A DNA stretch of 42,264 nucleotides, taken from assembly GCA_009693165.1 (NCBI GenBank), contig SHXX01000010.1:1-42264 (forward strand). Reading direction: 5' to 3'. Source of the stretch: Chloroflexota bacterium. GTDB taxonomy: Bacteria > Chloroflexota > UBA11872 > UBA12225. Numbering within the stretch: position 1 is the first letter of the stretch; each line of letters opens with the position of its first letter. The translations under genes were made by a program, and so were the position numbers. Shown one piece after another: positions 38,679 through 42,264 of the stretch. The notes beneath the pieces were generated by a model, which searched no databases, was not told the DNA's origin, and was given only the letters and a program-made list of their open reading frames with translations.

Positions 38679-39047
38679 TTAGGCACACTGCGTCGCGCAT
38701 GGGTATGACCTTGCCCATTGACGGGATCATCAGAAGCAGGCCGTGGCAATTGGCTACTGGCCTAGGTATCGGTACAACCCCACTCGCGCCGTGCGTGGCG
38801 AGAACCCGTTCACGCTCGATTCTCGTCCACCAACCCTTGCTCTTGCCGAATTCCTGGCGACCGAGGACCGTTTCACGACCATGCTCGAGACAACGACTTC
38901 AACGCGATCACCGATAGTCAGTGCGGACGGCGCCGCCTCAGCACTGCAAACTCCGCACGGGGAACTGCTGGAACTGGTTTCCCATTACGTCGCGGCGCGG
39001 TGGCACCTGTATCCACACCTCGCCAAGGAATGGCGCCTCCCCTCAAC

Positions 39048-40178
39048 TCAGCGCCACTCATCGAACGGGTTGCATCCTCGCGCCAAGGGCGGCGCAACCC
39101 GAGCCCCTGAGATGTGTGACTCGTGGGCCAGAAGCGCCATTTCCAGGCATCGGCGAGCCTGATGACCGTCAACCAAGTCCCACTCTGGCGTCTCGCCCCT
39201 CAATCTGGCCACCATGGATGCAGCCATGCGATGGTGCGCACGAACCCACTTGTCATCGGCCGGTGGTGGGTCAGAGGGAATGACCTCCCACCGGTCATCG
39301 CCTCTCACCGGGGGATTGACGAGCGGATGAACCCAGACGTCTGGCTCATTGCTCATCGGCCCGGGGATAGATAGGGTGCCTTCGGTGCCGTGGATATCGA
39401 TCCGGTAGGGGATTTCGCGGCCGTCGCCCTTGTACGACTCGAAGTGGGCGGCGAACGTGTCCCACTGGTAGTACGTGGTCATCCCGTTCCCCGCTACCAA
39501 TCCCATTCCTTCGCCCCCTTGGCGCAGGTCTTCCGGGGTACTTGTGCGACCATCCTGAGTGATGTGCGCCTGGCACCACGAGGGCATGCCGAAAAGCTGC
39601 CACAGGAAGTCGAAAAAGTGCGGTGCGAGGTCAATGAAGAGTTCATTCCCACCGTGCCGTCCACCCATCCCGTAGATTCGTGCAAGCCTGGGTTCGCCGA
39701 TCCGTCCGGCACGGATGGCGGGAATTGCGACGCGTTGGATCGGCGGGTGCCCACGCCACGGATGGGCGACAACCAACTGAAGGTTGTGCGCCTCACAGGC
39801 ATGAATCATGTCATCCACTTCGGCGGGAAACGCTGCCACAGGCTTTTCCAGGTACACGTGGCTCCGGTGGCTTGCCACATCCATGACGATTTGGAGGTGG
39901 TCACCAATTTCACGCGACGCTATCACCGTAATATCGGGACGTTCCCGTGCAAGCATCTCTCGGTAGTCGGCATATCCAACAGGTGCACCAGTAAGGGCGC
40001 GAACACGCTCACGGCCAGTTTGGTCCGGGTCGGCGACGGCAATGACCCGTGTTCCCTGGACCCCTTCGAATGCCCGGTCCAGACTGTGGCCGTAATTGCC
40101 GCGCCCGGTGTGGCCGATGATTGCCACGGTGAAATGATCGCTGCTAGGGCGGCGGTTTGACGCAACCTGTGAGGTCAT
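39048..40178 (-). CDS. Gfo/Idh/MocA-family oxidoreductase (second of operon)
   Basis: An NAD(P)-dependent sugar dehydrogenase-type protein of 376 residues. The Rossmann segment reads VAIIGHTGRGNYG near residue 18, VYLEKPVA supplies the EKP substrate-site motif near 110, and LFIDLAPHFFDFLWQLFG is the usual C-terminal core helix with the conserved His. The Gly-His-Thr-Gly in the Rossmann turn is not the commonest GxGxxG form, so cofactor preference may differ. It is the last gene of a minus-strand operon, 37 bases after the IspA-like gene. Substrate is unknown; inositol or sugar-acid derivatives are common for such proteins. Confidence 0.88.
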   Translation of the reverse strand: MTSQVASNRRPSSDHFTVAIIGHTGRGNYGHSLDRAFEGVQGTRVIAVADPDQTGRERVRALTGAPVGYADYREMLARERPDITVIASREIGDHLQIVMDVASHRSHVYLEKPVAAFPAEVDDMIHACEAHNLQLVVAHPWRGHPPIQRVAIPAIRAGRIGEPRLARIYGMGGRHGGNELFIDLAPHFFDFLWQLFGMPSWCQAHITQDGRTSTPEDLRQGGEGMGLVAGNGMTTYYQWDTFAAHFESYKGDGREIPYRIDIHGTEGTLSIPGPMSNEPDVWVHPLVNPPVRGDDRWEVIPSDPPPADDKWVRAHHRMAASMVARLRGETPEWDLVDGHQARRCLEMALLAHESHISGARVAPPLARGCNPFDEWR

Positions 40179-40215
40179 CCAATAGTTCCTGATTGCGAGT
40201 CGTGATCATGCAGGG

Positions 40216-40947
40216 TCATTCGGCGCCCTCGCTGCGGGCCGGTCGGCGAGCGCCTTGGACGGCGATGCCTGCCAGCACCATGCTTGCAACGGTATCGCCC
40301 CACGCGGAGTACATCAGCCAGATGTCGCGTGACGTGCCAAGTGCGAAGGCCGCATTCAGTCCGGCGAGCGCTGCCCCGACACCACACATGCCGACCGCAA
40401 GCCGCCGTTCGTCCAGATCCGTATAAGCAAGGTACATCGTGAGACGTCGCCCGAGCCATCGCCCATCAAATGCTGCATCCACGGCGTAGGCGATGGCGAC
40501 AGTCCCGCCGATGGCTGTTCCCTTTAACTGGATAGCAAGGTCGGATTCCACCCACCACGAAAAGCCGGCCGAAACGGCAAGCATTCCCATGCCGAACAGC
40601 GCCATGCCCCCGAACAGGTCAATCCGCTTGCCAGTGATGCGCCGAATCCCCCACTGGAGTGGCATCAATGCGATACCGGTGCCCGCCGACACGAGGGCGG
40701 CCGTTCTCAATCCCTCGAACCGGGCAACTACAAAGAACAAGAGGCCCATGCCGATGTCCGTTGCAATCGCGGGAAGGCTTGACCGTAGGCGCGCCACATC
40801 GACCGCAGGATCCTTGTCCGGGGTGCCGGCCGTCCTGTCAGGGACTTCCTGAACATGTCCGCGGTGTGTCACGAGCCCTTCAGTGCCCGGTTGTGGGGCA
40901 GGAGTTGCAGGGTTCGTTGGGTGTGGCGTGCGGTCAGTCCCGGTCAT
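40216..40947 (-). CDS. IspA (YciB)-like membrane protein
   Basis: A membrane protein of 243 residues. About 55 residues at the N-terminus are polar, Pro- and Thr-rich and probably disordered. Five or so hydrophobic segments follow. Segments IDLFGGMALFGMGMLAVSAGFSWWVES, WLGRRLTMYLAYTDLDERRLAVGM and LNAAFALGTSRDIWLMYSAWG match the general layout of septation protein A/YciB-type proteins (helix pairs, then a WxxF/Y-like turn). The function of the family is not settled. It overlaps the upstream oxidoreductase by four bases (ATGA at 40944-40947), so the two are coupled. The resemblance is moderate and the call is tentative. Confidence 0.55.
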   Translation of the reverse strand: MTGTDRTPHPTNPATPAPQPGTEGLVTHRGHVQEVPDRTAGTPDKDPAVDVARLRSSLPAIATDIGMGLLFFVVARFEGLRTAALVSAGTGIALMPLQWGIRRITGKRIDLFGGMALFGMGMLAVSAGFSWWVESDLAIQLKGTAIGGTVAIAYAVDAAFDGRWLGRRLTMYLAYTDLDERRLAVGMCGVGAALAGLNAAFALGTSRDIWLMYSAWGDTVASMVLAGIAVQGARRPARSEGAE

Positions 40948-41993
40948 GGATCCTGTGATTCTCGCGTGGGCCAGTCGCCACCAAGCTGAACGGCCTCGCC
41001 GGAGCGAAGTGAGGTGAACACCGCGTCAATCGTCCGCATTTGCGAGATACTGTCCTCGGGCGGAATGCGATGCGGTTCGCCGGTTCGCACGCACTCCATG
41101 AGATGTTTCAATTGTTCGCCGAATTGGTAGACCGGCGCAAACCCGGTTGAAGTTGTTCCTTCAGCGGTCCTTTGCACGAGGGTCACCGCCCGGTCCTCGT
41201 TGTTCCACGGGTTCTCCAAGCGCAACTGACCGTGCGTACCCCCGATTTCCACTTCGTGCGCGTGCCAGGCGTTGTGCGCCACGGAGATGACCGCGGTACG
41301 TTCGCCTGGGAAGGTCAGGACGATTGACGACGCGACGTCGATCTCACCCTCGATCTGCCCAGAGGCATACACGGAGGTTGGTTCGCACCCGAACACGTAC
41401 CGGGCGTGGTGGATGTTGTAGCAGGCAAGGTCGTAGACGCTTCCTCCACCCCTGGCGCGATCCCATCGCCAATTCGCTTCAGCACGCCGGTTGGCGGCCC
41501 CGACACTTTGGCAGAACGCGCTGCGCACGGTGACGATTTCCCCGATGATGCCGGCATCGATGCGCCGTCTGATCTCGAGATGGACCGGGTGATGCCTGAA
41601 CTTGAACGCTTCGGCAATCAGGGTTCTGGACGCTCGGGAGGCTGCGACAAGCGCCACGGCTTCACTCGCGTCCATCGTGAAGGGCTTTTCGCACAGGATT
41701 GCACGGACCCGTTTGGACTGGGCGAGATGGATCCCCATCGCCGCATGGGAAATGCCCCACGTCGAGATGATGGCTATGTCGGGTGCGATTGCCTCGGTGA
41801 GGGCCTCAACCGACGCGTATCGGTTGGTCACTGGCACTTGCCATTCGTCTCCGAAGCGTGTCAGGGCCTCAGGAGAGACGTCGCAGATCGCGACCAACTC
41901 GATGCCCTCGACCTCCCGGCACGCACGGGCATGGTGGCGCGCGATGGCACCAGTACCGATGATTGCGATGCCAAGGACAGGTTGTATCGACAT
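40944..41993 (-). CDS. Gfo/Idh/MocA-family oxidoreductase (first of operon)
   Basis: An NAD(P)-dependent dehydrogenase-type protein of 349 residues. The Rossmann motif is IIGTGAIARHHA near residue 11, the EKP motif is ILCEKPF near 100, and SVYDLACYNIHHARYVFG carries the conserved Asp and His of the active site. Start ATG 41993 has AGGAGG five bases upstream, better than the ATG at 42014. It leads an operon with the IspA-like gene (ATGA overlap) and the second Gfo/Idh protein. IS copy 3 lies 89 bases upstream of the start and may separate the operon from its former promoter. Confidence 0.9.
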   Translation of the reverse strand: MSIQPVLGIAIIGTGAIARHHARACREVEGIELVAICDVSPEALTRFGDEWQVPVTNRYASVEALTEAIAPDIAIISTWGISHAAMGIHLAQSKRVRAILCEKPFTMDASEAVALVAASRASRTLIAEAFKFRHHPVHLEIRRRIDAGIIGEIVTVRSAFCQSVGAANRRAEANWRWDRARGGGSVYDLACYNIHHARYVFGCEPTSVYASGQIEGEIDVASSIVLTFPGERTAVISVAHNAWHAHEVEIGGTHGQLRLENPWNNEDRAVTLVQRTAEGTTSTGFAPVYQFGEQLKHLMECVRTGEPHRIPPEDSISQMRTIDAVFTSLRSGEAVQLGGDWPTRESQDP

Positions 41994-42082
41994 CGCGGCC
42001 TCCTGACGGTTCATGACAGTGGACGAGGATAGCGATTACGCCCTAAAGCATTCAAGTCCACATTTGATCTTGATTCGCCTAA

Positions 42083-42264
42083 GGATTGACTGCAAAAGGG
42101 AGCGGCGCCAGGGCCGTTGCGGGAATCATGGTGGCATGAACCAGTTGAGTCTCGCGAACGGTTTCGAACGATCCACCACGCGCACGCGCCGGCAGGCCTT
42201 CCTCCAGGAGATGCTCGCCGTCGTCCCGTGGGACGCCCTCGTCGCCCGGATTGCCCCCTTCGCC
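42083..42264 (+). mobile_element. IS5-family insertion sequence, copy 3 (left end only)
   Basis: The first 182 bases of a third copy, in the opposite orientation to copies 1 and 2. It begins GGATTGACTGCAAAAGGGAG, identical in its first 25 bases to the corresponding end of copy 2, and follows CTAA (42079-42082), which fits the target pattern. The element runs off the window. Its right end and duplicate target cannot be checked. Confidence 0.88.
42136..42264 (+). CDS. IS5-family transposase, copy 3, partial at window end
   Basis: The first 43 codons of a transposase, MNQLSLANGFERSTTRTRR..., closely related to copies 1 and 2. It reads PWDALVARIAPFA, the segment that copy 2 has deleted, so it lacks that deletion. 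No frameshift or stop is seen in the visible part. It might be the active or most recent copy, but the catalytic region lies outside the window. Confidence 0.85.
   Translation, partial: MNQLSLANGFERSTTRTRRQAFLQEMLAVVPWDALVARIAPFA

Noticed and set aside
37747-42264. Composite transposon formed by IS copies 2 and 3 in inverted orientation
   Set aside because: Each complete copy has its own 4-bp target duplication, and copy 2 is internally deleted. The enclosed genes look like normal chromosome, including the tail of nifJ.

Overview
The window looks like a chromosomal accessory region of a GC-rich, probably Chloroflexota bacterium. The main pointers are Shine-Dalgarno-led genes, a secreted protein (25580-26674) with a Trp-rich N-terminal domain that I associate with Chloroflexota, and a mix of uronate, sugar-acid and amidohydrolase genes. 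The phylum is an inference from gene content, not from a marker. No rRNA, tRNA or CRISPR array was seen.

Layout. (1) 1-3234: the 3' part of groEL, a strong hairpin terminator, and a convergent L-glutamate-gamma-semialdehyde dehydrogenase gene. (2) 3398-8367: a dead IS5-family element, then the conserved triad transglutaminase-like protein / alpha-E protein / circularly permuted ATP-grasp, in which both the transglutaminase and the ATP-grasp genes are broken. (3) 8634-18047: mannonate dehydratase, serine hydrolase, DegT-type aminotransferase, amidohydrolase, an FTR1-like membrane pair, a chromate transporter, an aldo/keto reductase and a small membrane protein. (4) 18175-21880: a tight minus-strand operon of a Rieske ferredoxin, two paralogous amidohydrolases and an HpcH/HpaI aldolase, with two ATGA overlaps. 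It is divergent from a GH4 glycosidase (22003-23352) whose CHGx motif suggests alpha-glucuronidase. (5) 23605-31516: a helical protein, a Nudix hydrolase, a secreted protein, a 37-residue peptide gene, a large protein with a C-terminal Csm6-like HEPN motif (27110-29701), and a GH29 fucosidase. (6) 31676-39040: a small membrane protein, PhzF, then a decay island. In it a glucarate-dehydratase-like gene and a full-length pyruvate:ferredoxin oxidoreductase gene (nifJ) carry many frameshifts and stops, and nifJ also has a second IS copy inserted. (7) 39048-41993: an operon of two Gfo/Idh/MocA oxidoreductases around an IspA-like membrane protein. (8) 42083-end: the start of a third, apparently healthier IS copy in the opposite orientation.

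How the genes fit together. The GH4 enzyme, mannonate dehydratase, HpcH/HpaI aldolase, Gfo/Idh oxidoreductases and the fucosidase fit scavenging of uronate- and deoxysugar-containing polysaccharides. The Rieske/amidohydrolase operon suggests ring or hydroxy-acid breakdown. The decay of nifJ suggests loss of a ferredoxin-linked anaerobic step. Lesions cluster in two patches next to IS copies, while most other genes are intact. Two of the lesions are short tandem duplications (7 and 8 bp), which favours real decay over sequencing noise. Two A7 tracts with an apparent extra A remain ambiguous.
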